Shown: in pieces, positions 21,700 through 30,638 of the stretch
How the letters are laid out: the number at the start of each line of letters is the position of its first letter
Numbering within the stretch: the stretch's first letter is position 1
From: Margaritifera margaritifera
Taxonomy: Eukaryota; Mollusca; Bivalvia; Unionida; Margaritiferidae
Direction: 5' to 3'
NCBI GenBank assembly: GCA_029931535.1
Contig: JAQPZY010001621.1
Span: 1,488,001-1,552,000, forward strand
DNA length: 64,000 nucleotides
Position numbers and translations under genes: made by a program
The notes under the pieces: model-generated
What the model was told of the DNA's origin: nothing
The model's input: the letters and a program-made list of their open reading frames with translations, nothing else
The model's database searches: none

Positions 21700-22536
21700 A
21701 TAGTCCTTGTATGGACGGGCCAAATTGCCTATCGGTTTTCACTTTGGCTTGAAAACCTTTTTGAAAGATAACTAAAATATCAACACAAATATGATCAATA
21801 ATCCACCGAATCCAATGAGAACTTGACCATACCTGATTAAGATCACAAAAATCATTTAAAGGGGTACTCTAACCTCTATTTATTTATTTATTCATCATTT
21901 TCGGAAAATACATGTACATTTTGTACACGAAATTCAAAATTGATAGGGAAATAGGAAAATTTTATTTAACTGTGAAAATGTGACCATAATTACAACATGT
22001 GGCTAACACACAATTGGTAATAGGGACAGCCCGACTTAGTTAACTGGGCAGAATTTGATCATGTACGTTCCTGGCGTTAAAGGTTTTTCTGTCACACTTC
22101 GCGCCTTCGCTTGCCTGGTCCGTGCCGCCTTTTCCACTCCAGACTGCTTACTTCGAACAATTCAATCTACAACGTGCGCTACAACGCGCACACATATACC
22201 TGTAAACATTGTGGTTCTAGTCCTATGTACAGGTATATCAACACACCTTACGATTTCGTGCGTTCAATGATCCCTCTCGGGGGTAACCATGCATTGACTG
22301 TAGGGTGTGTTAAATGTACTACCTCTCCAATAGCGCGCATTCATTTTAACCGCTTCGAGCGGAATCATGCTGCGCTGGAGGGGTGTACCTAAATACTGAA
22401 ATAAGAGTCAGGTGGTTGCAATCTGTCAACACACCTGACCACTTAATCCCCCTAAGCGTGCTTTGCACGCTGTGGGGGTAAAAAGTCGTACATGCCCGAA
22501 TGGGCGAACACGACTAAAATCCAAGCACAACAACAA
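20993..22536 (+). mobile_element. structured retroposon-like insertion 2
   Basis: Flanked by the 8-bp repeat CTAGTCGA (20985-20992 and 22537-22544), with a simple tail AAGCACAACAACAA. The 5' half carries a Gln-rich open frame; the 3' about 400 bp (22110-22520) is homologous to the end of insertion 1. Both insertions lie the same distance after a TATA box, at the presumed initiator. Confidence 0.6.
22174..22515 (+). ncRNA. structured RNA-like region, copy 2
   Basis: Hairpins in order: GTGCGC/GCGCAC (22174-22191); ATACCTGT/ACAGGTAT (22196/22229); a long arm ACACACC..GGTGTGT; CTCCA..TGGAG enclosing AGCGC/GCGCT and CCGCT TCG AGCGG; GTCAGGTG/CACCTGAC; CCCCC..GGGGG with AGCGTGC/GCACGCT (22448-22478); and AGTCGT..ACGACT (22484-22515), identical to copy 1 in its last hairpin. 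Paired positions differ from copy 1 while pairing is kept, which argues for selection on structure. Confidence 0.6.
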
Positions 22537-22565
22537 CTAGTCGAGCTACCCATTTATTCAACAGA

Positions 22566-22880
22566 ATGAACAAAACTGAAACAGTGAGACAGGCCCGAGT
22601 GTATCTAGAGGTGGCGTGGCACCTTCTACACGACCTGGAAAAGAGGGAAAAGGAGGAAAGGGGGAGGATTATCTCCATCAGACCCCACCTGATGATGGAG
22701 GAAAAAGAAAATTGGGATCCTGAAGCGGACCATCCTCCGTTTGCTTTGAAAAAACAACAAGCGCTGCATGAGTGCAGAAACATGGAGGGGAAGCTGACCC
22801 GCTTGTCGGGCAAAACCAGGGAGGTGCCCGCACCTCTAGATGAACTTTTAAAAAAAACAAACGGCCCTATTCAGGGCCAC
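22566..22880 (+). pseudogene. small helical charged protein gene
   Basis: ATG 22566 starts about 98 codons of mostly helical, charged sequence (ARVYLEVAWHLLHDLEKREK; later HECRNMEGKLTRLSGKTRE) before the histone-type signal at 22863. The frame currently reads through the stem-loop to 23037; a TAA exists at 22850 in the neighbouring frame, so a one-base slip in the A-rich run at 22851-22858 probably removed the natural stop. It resembles the proteins at 20020 and 23238 only in being a short helical ORF with the same promoter type and 3' signal. Function unknown. Confidence 0.55.
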
Positions 22881-22898
22881 CCATTACTCAAGAAAAGA
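22863..22898 (+). terminator. histone-type 3' stem-loop
   Basis: GGCCCTATTCAGGGCC (22863-22878; loop ATTC), ACCCA (22879-22883), and CAAGAAAAGA (22889-22898). Confidence 0.88.
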
Positions 22899-23118
22899 TT
22901 AATTTTCATAATTGCCATAGGTGTGTGTATGTTTGTGTGTTTGTATAGAGTGTGTTTGTTTTTTTTTCCCACTCCAAAAACAAAATTAGCCATTCCCTGG
23001 CATGTATTTGTAGAGTGTGTTTGTATAGAGTGTGCATGATAAAAAAGGAAAAAAAAGGATGGTGTGGTGTGTGTTTGTTTGTATGTTTGGTAAAAAAAAT
23101 TATGTTTTTGGAAAAAGG

Positions 23119-23175
23119 GATGTTTTCCTTCACGTCCGCGCTTAGAGGATATAAAGCGGCGTCTTCCGCAGTCGC
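23119..23175 (+). promoter_or_regulatory. shared promoter module, gene at 23238
   Basis: GATGTTTTCCTTCACGTCCG then CGCTT, TATA GATATAAAG (23148-23156), and CAGTCGC near 23171 as probable initiator. This is the only one of the three modules not interrupted by an insertion, so it shows the ancestral spacing (about 67 bp to the ATG). Confidence 0.7.
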
Positions 23176-23237
23176 GCCATTCACACTTCAGCTGAAGAAT
23201 GAATAGCATATAATTATTGCATTAAGCCTGGGATATC

Positions 23238-23795
23238 ATGGTGGGTGTGGAGTCTTTGGTGGAAAGGTTGGAGTGTTGGTGGAGATATCCTACCACCAAG
23301 CCATACGTCACCAGCCAACTAGCGGCTCTCACTTCAGCGAGGAGGCTGGTGAAGGATGTCTTGGTGGAGGAATCGCAAAAGACTTCTTCGGCTCCTTGTC
23401 GTGTGGGTTTTATCAAGTCGGCCCTCGACTTACTGGATGGGGTGGAATACTTCCTACACCAAGTGAAGGAAGATTGTTGGATCTATCCACCCGCCAGTAG
23501 CGTCAAGCGTGAAGAGATAAATCTTCACACGACAAAATTATTATTAAAAAAAGTTTTGGAGCAAGAAGTAGCCCACATTAAGATCTTGTGGGCTCTCGAA
23601 AGAAGTAAGAAAGAGCAAGCCAGGAAAGAAAAGGAATTTCAACGCCTGAATTTAAACTGGATGAAAATCCAGGATAAGTTCAGACGAATGGAACATCCCG
23701 ACTGGCTGCCCAATCCACCACCACCACTCCAGAAGAAGAAAAAATCTCACACCACCTTCCTAGGCTTCTTCACTCAATGTTGGAGGAAAAAGTAA
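23238..23795 (+). CDS. 185-aa helical protein, intact stem-loop gene
   Basis: The intact frame from ATG 23238 encodes 185 residues. The N-terminal half has alternating hydrophobic and charged helices (TSQLAALTSARRLVKDVLVE; KSALDLLDGVEYFLHQVKED), the centre a Lys/Glu coiled coil (ALERSKKEQARKEKEFQRLN), and the C-terminus is proline-rich then basic (PNPPPPLQKKKK; TQCWRKK). No known domain is recognised. The stop is 12 bp before a perfect histone-type signal that lies in the right TIR. It has an uninterrupted shared promoter 67-90 bp upstream. This is the best-preserved member of the stem-loop gene set and the one to test experimentally. Confidence 0.7.
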   Translation: MVGVESLVERLECWWRYPTTKPYVTSQLAALTSARRLVKDVLVEESQKTSSAPCRVGFIKSALDLLDGVEYFLHQVKEDCWIYPPASSVKREEINLHTTKLLLKKVLEQEVAHIKILWALERSKKEQARKEKEFQRLNLNWMKIQDKFRRMEHPDWLPNPPPPLQKKKKSHTTFLGFFTQCWRKK

Positions 23796-23807
23796 TCCTC
23801 CTCCAAT

Positions 23808-23843
23808 GGCCCTTTTCAGGGCCACCCATTTTTCAAGAAAAGA
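23808..23843 (+). terminator. histone-type 3' stem-loop in right TIR
   Basis: GGCCCTTTTCAGGGCC (23808-23823), ACCCA (23824-23828), and CAAGAAAAGA (23834-23843). It is identical to the left-TIR copy on the other strand. Confidence 0.92.
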
Positions 23844-24087
23844 TTAATTTTTTCCATCATTGCTTATATACCCTCTGTTTTTTCTTTTTCCTTTGGTACT
23901 CCAAGTGCCCCCCAATGCTAAATTCCCGTTGGTACCCAGACTGCCGCCGCCATGTTAAATTCCCGTTGGTACCCCAAGTGCCCCACAATGCTAAATTCCC
24001 GTTGGTACCCAGAGTGCCCCACAATGCTAAATTCCCGTTGGTACCCAGAGAGGCCCACCAGTACCCCAATACCCACATACAACTACT
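23808..24087. repeat. right TIR of the inner element
   Basis: Inverted copy of 15770-16049 with about six mismatches. The outer part holds the 36-bp tandem units; the innermost bases are the histone-type stem-loop. Confidence 0.9.
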
Positions 24088-24093
24088 ATTCTT

Positions 24094-24456
24094 CTTCTTC
24101 AGTGTCTTCTAGTTGTCTTGCCTTCTTGAATTTCTTGACGGGTATGGGCTCTTCTTCTGTTTCTGTTTCTGAAAAACACTACTCCTCCTGCTTGTTCTCA
24201 TTTTTCTTGGGACCAATGCCCTTTTTCCTGACAATGATAACAGGTATCTTTACTTTTGTCTCTCATTTCTCCTGTCTTTCCTTTTCTTTGATGTTGTGGA
24301 ACACTCTGGAGCCCAATGTCCTTTCTCTTGACAGACATAGCAAGTATCTTGACTTTTATCTCGAGTGGAGTCGTCCGTAATCTTGTTCGAAGTATACTTT
24401 CGAATGACTCTCAGTAAATCTCTGACGAGAAGGGCGATCTGTTTTGACTCTTCCAT
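24094..24456 (-). pseudogene. zinc-knuckle protein of outer element
   Basis: On the minus strand ATG 24456 opens with a helical start (EESKQIALLVRDLLRVIRKY) and a CCHC zinc knuckle, CYVCQEKGHWAPEC (Cx2Cx4Hx4C), ending at 24250. In the neighbouring frame a second knuckle-like repeat follows (CYHCQEKGHWSQE), whose last Cys is lost, so a frameshift and a stop break the gene. Sequence of the same character continues to the inner-element target site at 24093, meaning the insertion hit its 3' end. A TATATA precedes the ATG. Such knuckles bind single-stranded nucleic acid; the role here is unknown. Confidence 0.55.
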
Positions 24457-24567
24457 CTTCTTCACAGTTTGAAAGCTAAATGAATATATACTCTTAGGGT
24501 GAGAAGGTCTCTCTGTATATCAGGAGCAATTGTGTAAAACTTAGTCAAATAAAATTATTGAATCAAG

Positions 24568-27500
24568 ATGAAAAGATCACGCTATTCCTACGAGCAGCCA
24601 GAAGAAGAAGTCAAGAGATGACGACTTTCGGTGTCGCCTCATACACTAAGTGAAGTGTTAGCACAAGTGCATGCCAGTGATTTCGAAGATGACACGAGTG
24701 AGACTGAACACCCTCTACCACAAGACCAAGAGAGTCAAGATCCACGAAAAAAGAAAGTCGTTCAGTAGCTCTAAAAGATTATATTTTACATTCGAGAGAC
24801 GCAGAAAGTAACTTCCAGAAAATTTAGAACCACTGCTTACACATACACAGTGAAATTTATAGAGTTCAAGTCTCAAGAGCCACCAGAAAAAGCAGCAGAT
24901 TTAATTACAGATTTGTGGGATTCATTGTTAGAGACACTGAAACGACAATGCCAAGCTAAATAGGACAATCGTTTGAGACTCTGTGTCAATCATAGTTTGA
25001 AGTCTCCTGTCTGGATCGAGTTTAGTTTACCGGCAGAGTTAACATCTTACGAAGTCATTGACAAAATTCAACACGTCCAACAATCCAATGACGAGTTTAA
25101 CATCATCGATTGAAAAACCACTCTTCACATGACCCACGTTTCACCTCCTTGAGGTAGCGGACCACGCAGAAAAGTGTTATTGGTGGACAAAATCCGCAGT
25201 ACCAAAACAAGTCTTGTCTAAATTGACAACTCACAAGATCAGATGTATTTAGCCTGTACCGTCTTCGCTCCTCGATATACGCTGAAAGTATATCATCAGA
25301 ACGTGCGTGGAGCTCTCATTTTTCGAGGACCAGATTTCCCAGATGGAAAATACATTCATGTGTATCATCATCAACAGCATTTCGATGATATTACAAGTAT
25401 CACAGGATTTATTGGATACAATTACTATTGCGAGAAATGTGATCAAGGATTTTGCAGTCGGGACCAACACATTCACTGTGGAGAGAAAAGCCGGGACTGC
25501 TTAGCGTCCAAACCATCGATTACAGAAGGAAAAGAACGAATTCATTGCTCGAATTGTAAACGAACCTTTGTCAGTACCACTTGTTATGAACAACATCACA
25601 TAAAACAAGTTCAACAACAGAAAAGTACTTGCGAATTATTGAGATTGTGCTCCACTTGTGGACATCTTATTCGAACCAATAACCCAAAGGCACACGTTTG
25701 TCCAGGAAAGAAAAGATGCCGTTTTTGTGACCAAATCGTGGACTTTGAACATCAGTGCTACATTGAAAATATGAGAATGAACTGGTGAAAGACTTAAAAG
25801 AAGACCAGCACAAGAACAAAAAGAAACATGTGGATTGTATCTTCTTTGACTTTGTATGAATGCAAGAGACTGGCATTCACATCCCGTATTTCTGCGTAGC
25901 TCATCGTGCTTGTGAGAATTGTATACAAAAACCTATATTTTTTCACTGCCCCAATTCAGATTCCAGGAGGACGAGAAAAAATCTTAGACCCTACAGACGA
26001 CACTTGGAGCGAAGAGGGCATCCAGCGTTACGGGGACTGCCATCGACATGCTACAGTTATGGCTCACAATTTCTCAGGATACGACGGACAATTTCTTTTG
26101 AAATATAATTCATAACAAGGCACCGAATGTCCCATAGTCACCATGAACGGAGCCAAATTCATCTACGTGAAAGTGGGGCAAGTACAGTTTAAACTTTAAA
26201 GATTCCATGTGTTATTTAGCCATGCCTTTGAGTAGAATGCCTAAAACGTTTGGAAGGACAGAAATGACCAAAGGTTATTTTCCACACTTTTTCAATACCG
26301 AAGATAATCAACATTTTGTGCCCCCCCCCCCCATTTGCCTCACGTTCACTGTTATGACCCCAATGGGATGCACACAGAACAACGAGAAGCATTGTAAACA
26401 TGGTACCAAACTCACTCTTTAAACCCGTTTGACTTTCAAGAAGAAATGTTGAATATTGCCGATCTGATGTGGACATTTTACGCCGTTATTGTGGAAAATT
26501 TCGACAATTATTTCTGGATCACGGAAGTATCGATCCTTTGAAGGAAGCTACTACCTTCGCTAAAACGTATGGCTAAGTCTATCGAAAGAAGTTCATGCCT
26601 GAGAACAAATTAGCCATCACACCCCTTCAATCCTATTTCACGGTCAGCCGTCGATATTCCGCCAAAGCTTTGAGCTGGCTGCATTACTTATGTGAAAATG
26701 AAGACAAATGGATACAACATGCTAGAAACGTGAAAATTGAAAGTATTTCTGCGGATGGTTGGGATTTAGAAAACCCGCAGACGGTGTACGAATTCAAGGG
26801 ATGTTTATTTCATGGATGCCCTACTTGTTTTCCTCAACGAAACCTGAAAAATCCTTACTCAGAGTTTACCATGGAATAGTTGTACGAGCAAACATACCAA
26901 CGACGCCTGAGGTTTGAAAGTCAAGGATACCAAGTGATAGAAATGTGGGAGCACGATTACGATCGACGTTTCAAAACCGATCCAGAATTTACACGCATTA
27001 CTGAAAGTTACGACGTGGTAGACATAGAACGTTTGAATCCACGCTACAGTTTGTTTGGAGGACGAACTAATGCGACACGCTTGCTGTACGACGTAGAAGA
27101 ATCTCAAGGAGAAGAAATCAAATACATCGACGTGTGTTCCTTGTATCCTTGGGTGTGCAAATATCAGCAATTTCCTACCGGTCACCCTGAAATGTTGACA
27201 GAACACATTGAGGTGGAACACATTCGTTAATACGAAGGGTTGATCAAATGCAAAGTCTTACCTCCAACCCACTTGTACCATTCTGTCTTACCACATCATT
27301 GCCAAGGAAAACTGATGTTTCCTTTACGACGTACGTGTGCTGAAACATGTAATCAAGACCAACCTTGTTGCCACAAATATGAAGAACGCGCTTTGACAGG
27401 AACGTGGGTGAGTATCGAATTGTTTCATGCTCTGGATTGTGGATATCGCTTGTTAAAAATATATGAAATTTGGCACTTTCCTACCACATAACAATACTGT

Positions 27501-28400
27501 AAGGACGACGACTCGAGTCCAGGAATTTTCTCAGAATACGTCAATGAAATTATCAAACTGAAACAAGAAGCTAGTGGCTATCCATCTTCGTGTCATACTC
27601 CAGAAGACAAATAGACAGTCAAAGAACGGTAGCGATCCTTAAAAGGCATTTCTTTTGAACACGTGGAAAAGAACGAAGGAAGACAATTGTTTGCCATGAT
27701 AAATTGTTTGTGGTGAAAATTGGCGCGACGTCCAATATTATCCAATATTGGAATACTTGGCAGATCCAAGTCGCTACTTTCAACTGTTGGATGACAAAGG
27801 AAAACTCATGAAACACGCGGAGATCGTCCGTGAAGATTTGATCTTGGTCAATTACAATTGACAGAATTTGCACCCCCTCCCCGACGAGTTTGGAAATGTC
27901 ACCATTGCAGCGTACGAAACAGCCAATGCCCGTTCAAAGTTGTATGATGCCATGGAACTTTTAGGAGATCGAGTCCTTTACTTTGACACGGACAGTTGTA
28001 ATTACATTCATCCGCCTGGCAGTCATCACTCAATAATTCGAAGGGGACCATTTAGGTGCATGGACGGACGAGCATCCAGAAGACACTATTGCGAGTTTTG
28101 CTAGAGGTGGCCCCAAAAATGTAATGGATACCAATACAGAGAACGACAGGGAGAAATTCATACCAAATGCAAAGTCAAAGGGCTGACACTCAACTATTGA
28201 TCGAGTCAAGTAGTCAATTTGTATGTCTTGAAAAAAGCTTTACAGTCCGGGAAGGATCAAAACTTTCGCGTGAAAACATTAGATGCACACAAAATTGTAT
28301 GTTTACAAAACTACCAAATCGTCAGTCGACCTATAGAAAAAGTCCATCAGATTGTGTACCAGAAACCAGACCATAACACTTTACCTTACGGAGACGCTGA
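24568..28400 (+). pseudogene. family-B DNA polymerase A (protein-primed type), broken
   Basis: From ATG 24568 the plus strand encodes a large polymerase interrupted by many stops and several frame changes. Recognisable parts in order: an N-terminal region with paired Cys/His motifs (YYCEKCDQGFCSRDQHIHC near 25423; CSTCGHLIRTN), an exonuclease-like segment at 25860-26110 (AHNFSGYDGQFLLKY), a long palm region (FKGCLFHGCPTCFP near 26785; LFGGRTNATRLLYDV near 27050; CKVLPPTHLYHSVLP near 27248), and the catalytic DTDS in LYFDTDSCNYIHPPG near 27976. Several stops are CGA/CAG/CAA to TGA/TAG/TAA changes. The type is common in invertebrate and fish virus-like elements. It cannot give a full-length product. 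A different polymerase lies at 31375-33843. Confidence 0.8.
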
Positions 28401-28488
28401 GCTCCGGTACAAAAAAGGGGAAAGTTCCAAGAGCAACACTTCATTGCGAATACAAACACCGATCTAGAAAGATAATGAATAATTTAAC

Positions 28489-28923
28489 ACAGAAACCGAG
28501 TGAGGACCCACTATGAACTCCAAGCTCAATTTTGAGGTCAGCACGCTTTCGCTGATACTGTCGAATTTGACACCGCAACCGAGTGAACGACCCACTGTGG
28601 ACTCCAAGTTCAATAATGAACTCGAGTGCGATGCTGTGCCTCTCGGCCAGAGTGATGCCGTACTCTGCGACATCAGCGATGCAGCACGACCTTGTCGCTC
28701 CTCTACTATCGGATGCGATGCCGTTCGTGTGCCTTACCGCTCTATTAGCGAAAGCGATGCAGCACTATCTTTCTGCTTTACTGGTAAAAGTGATGCCATG
28801 CGTGTTCTTATATATGGATCTCATCCATGCATTTGGAAACCAGTCTGGATACCAATAGCTCATCGAAATGTACATATCAAAGAAGAATACACGTTTCCTG
28901 TGACTTTTTCCTGGCTATTGTGA
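28489..28923 (+). other. repeat-containing ORF between polymerase A and BIR
   Basis: Two direct repeats of about 48 bp (28489-28537 and 28569-28622, sharing ACCGAGTGA, GACCCACT and ACTCCAAG) sit in an open frame from 28513. The same frame carries recurring SDA/CDA tripeptides (GATGC every 18-50 bp). This looks like low-complexity expansion rather than a conserved domain. It may be the degraded N-terminal part of the BIR gene. Confidence 0.35.
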
Positions 28924-29212
28924 CTTTGAAAGTCGACTCAAGTCGTTCAAACAATGGCCTAAAGATATCAAACAATGGCCTAAAGATCTGGATGGAATAC
29001 CCAGTACCAAAGCGTTAGCCAGAGCCGGACTTGTCTACTCGAGACGAGGAGACCAAGTACAGTGTTTCAGTTGTGGTGTGAAGATCCACGAATGCAAGTA
29101 TAAATACTCAGCTTTCCTGGAACATGCCAGATGGTCTCCGTGCTGTCACTACCTTCCTTTGGTGGGGCATAATTATTATCCCCATGAATACTTTAGAAGA
29201 AAACATTCATAG
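28919..29212 (+). pseudogene. BIR (inhibitor-of-apoptosis repeat) protein, single domain
   Basis: The frame from 28919 to TAG 29210 encodes one BIR domain: the ESRLKSF start, ALARAGLVYSRRGDQVQCFS, the Cx2C pair (CFSCG), and the His and Cys ligands in LEHARWSPC, giving the Cx2C-x16-H-x5/6-C zinc pattern. A 21-bp duplication has doubled KQWPKD near 28950. Viral IAPs use BIR domains to block host caspase-driven death; malacoherpesviruses and baculoviruses carry them, so this may be cargo of the outer element. No ATG is in frame nearby and no RING is seen, so the copy is probably dead. Confidence 0.7.
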
Positions 29213-29645
29213 TTTGCCTCCTGTGATACTAGAACGCATTTACAAAGAGCTTGCACAGATTCAAGTGAAACGCAAAGAACAATTACATCCTTTACGACAT
29301 AAACTTTTAATTCAGTGATACCTGAATGCTATAAGATGGTTGATTACTTTGAAAGTGTTCAAATGGTCAGACATTGATCAACTACCCACGACTCAGAAGA
29401 ATATCGATGCCACGACTTCTACCAACAAGTTGGAATATTACAAAGAATTATTCTTCAAGAGGATGAAGACTAACAGGATTACAAAAATCGTGTACAAGAA
29501 GTGTCACCTCAAGACAAGACTTCTTCAGGACGTGTGGTGTGTGTTAGTAACTAAAAAACGTATGTTTCACTCTGTACCAGTAGATACCCTGTGTAGAAAG
29601 TATGACTATTTGCTCAAAAAGAAGGACATTACTGTGAATGACTAA
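29213..29645 (+). pseudogene. unidentified gene remnant after the BIR domain
   Basis: Two adjacent open stretches share the same character: one ending at 29318 (PPVILERIYKELAQIQVKRK) and one from 29340 to 29645 with Lys/Cys-rich sequence (KIVYKKCHLKTR, CRKYDYLLKKKDITVND). They may be the C-terminal part of the BIR gene or a separate gene, broken by stops at 29210 and 29316. I recognise no domain. Confidence 0.35.
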
Positions 29646-29796
29646 TATAAGAGCTTACCATGCTACGACTTTTGTCCTCAGTGTCGCAACAAATTCCGTC
29701 GCCGGAAGTCAATGACAGTGTTCAGGACCTAGAAGATTAACAAACCCTTTTACAAGAACTGTTTCCACCTACGATTCCATTGCATTTTGGGCGACG

Positions 29797-29797
29797 T

Positions 29798-29843
<46 letters not shown>
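29797..29843. repeat. (GT)n microsatellite
   Basis: Pure GT tract interrupting decayed coding sequence of the outer element. Confidence 0.95.
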
Positions 29844-29846
<3 letters not shown>

Positions 29847-30420
29847 GTGACTACTTTTCTCGCATTGTATCTGTGCACGAAAGACAAATTGTGTTACTAG
29901 TGTTGAGAATAGTGATGAAAACAAGTTGTATATCTCCGTGTGAAGAAGACATTTGTCAAACGTTATCCATGTTTCATACTTACCAAGAAGTGCGTATAGC
30001 TAGTTGGTTACACTAACATATTTACGACTGGAAAGGTGTACGTGGCTGGAAAAGACTTGGCTTCGATGCTTGGATACAAGAAGTGGCTGACTTTGTGAAA
30101 GACATTGTGTGTCACTAATCCAAGAAAAGATGTTAACTTAGAACGAGTGCAAGAAGTGAACATGAAATCGGAAACAATTTTAGAAACAGTGGAGGAAGAA
30201 CCTGAAACAGAAGAAGAAATATTACACGTCCACAAGTCCACGAGAGTAGTAGTAGTAGCATTGTACAAATAGAAAAGAATTAGGAAAATGACATTCCCGG
30301 AGGGCTTAGAGAGAATGAATTTCACAGAGACTAGAAGAACATCAGAGCGTGTACTTAGATTCCATGGGACACACATAGATCGAGAATATTGTACACTTAC
30401 TCGTTTATAAGCAGCTTGGT
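29844..30420 (+). pseudogene. possible BRO-N-like DNA-binding gene remnant
   Basis: At 30018-30100 one frame reads TTGKVYVAGKDLASMLGYKK, close to the core of the BRO N-terminal domain (a strand, then A-x-DLA-x-x-LGY) found in baculovirus and other large-virus proteins. The neighbouring frame continues it (VADFVKDIVCH), implying a frameshift. Upstream sequence (EDICQTLSMFHTYQEVRIASW) and downstream acidic sequence (ETILETVEEEPETEEE) are open but unassigned. Several stops exist. BRO-N proteins bind DNA and are common cargo in mobile viral genomes. The call rests on one short motif. Confidence 0.35.
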
Positions 30421-30638
30421 CATTTTGTTTTTATTGTATTTTTGTGTGTGCCACATTGGCGTACGGAGTCATTAATGCCTTATGTGTTTTCGTTTTTTAA
30501 TTCTTGAAATGTAAATATTTTTTGTTGTTACACTTTTTGAAAAACATTAAACGTGTATCAAATGTGTAAAATGTCTCGTGTCGTTGATGGCAATCTCAGA
30601 ATTCTCAACACCATAGTTATGACTGCATTCTCCTCAGT

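Larger units (their letters stand above)
15770..24087. mobile_element. inner 8.3-kb Polinton-like element, non-autonomous
   Basis: The ends are AGTAGTTGTATGTGGG...and its inverse, giving 280-bp TIRs (15770-16049, 23808-24087) with about six differences. The flanks ATTCTT (15764-15769) and ATTCTT (24088-24093) are a perfect 6-bp target duplication. AG..CT ends and 6-bp duplications are the Polinton signature. It contains the capsid remnant, linked conserved gene, protease and small stem-loop genes, but no polymerase or integrase, so it needs help in trans. Two retroposon-like insertions (815 and 1552 bp including duplications) imply an original size near 5.95 kb. High TIR identity suggests a recent insertion or TIR homogenisation. 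Confidence 0.9.

Noticed and set aside
22871..23209. Several overlapping ORFs on both strands
   Set aside because: They run through the GT-rich spacer and the promoter, and lack coding character.
29780..30016. ORF with Val-Cys repeats
   Set aside because: Product of the (GT)n tract within decayed sequence.
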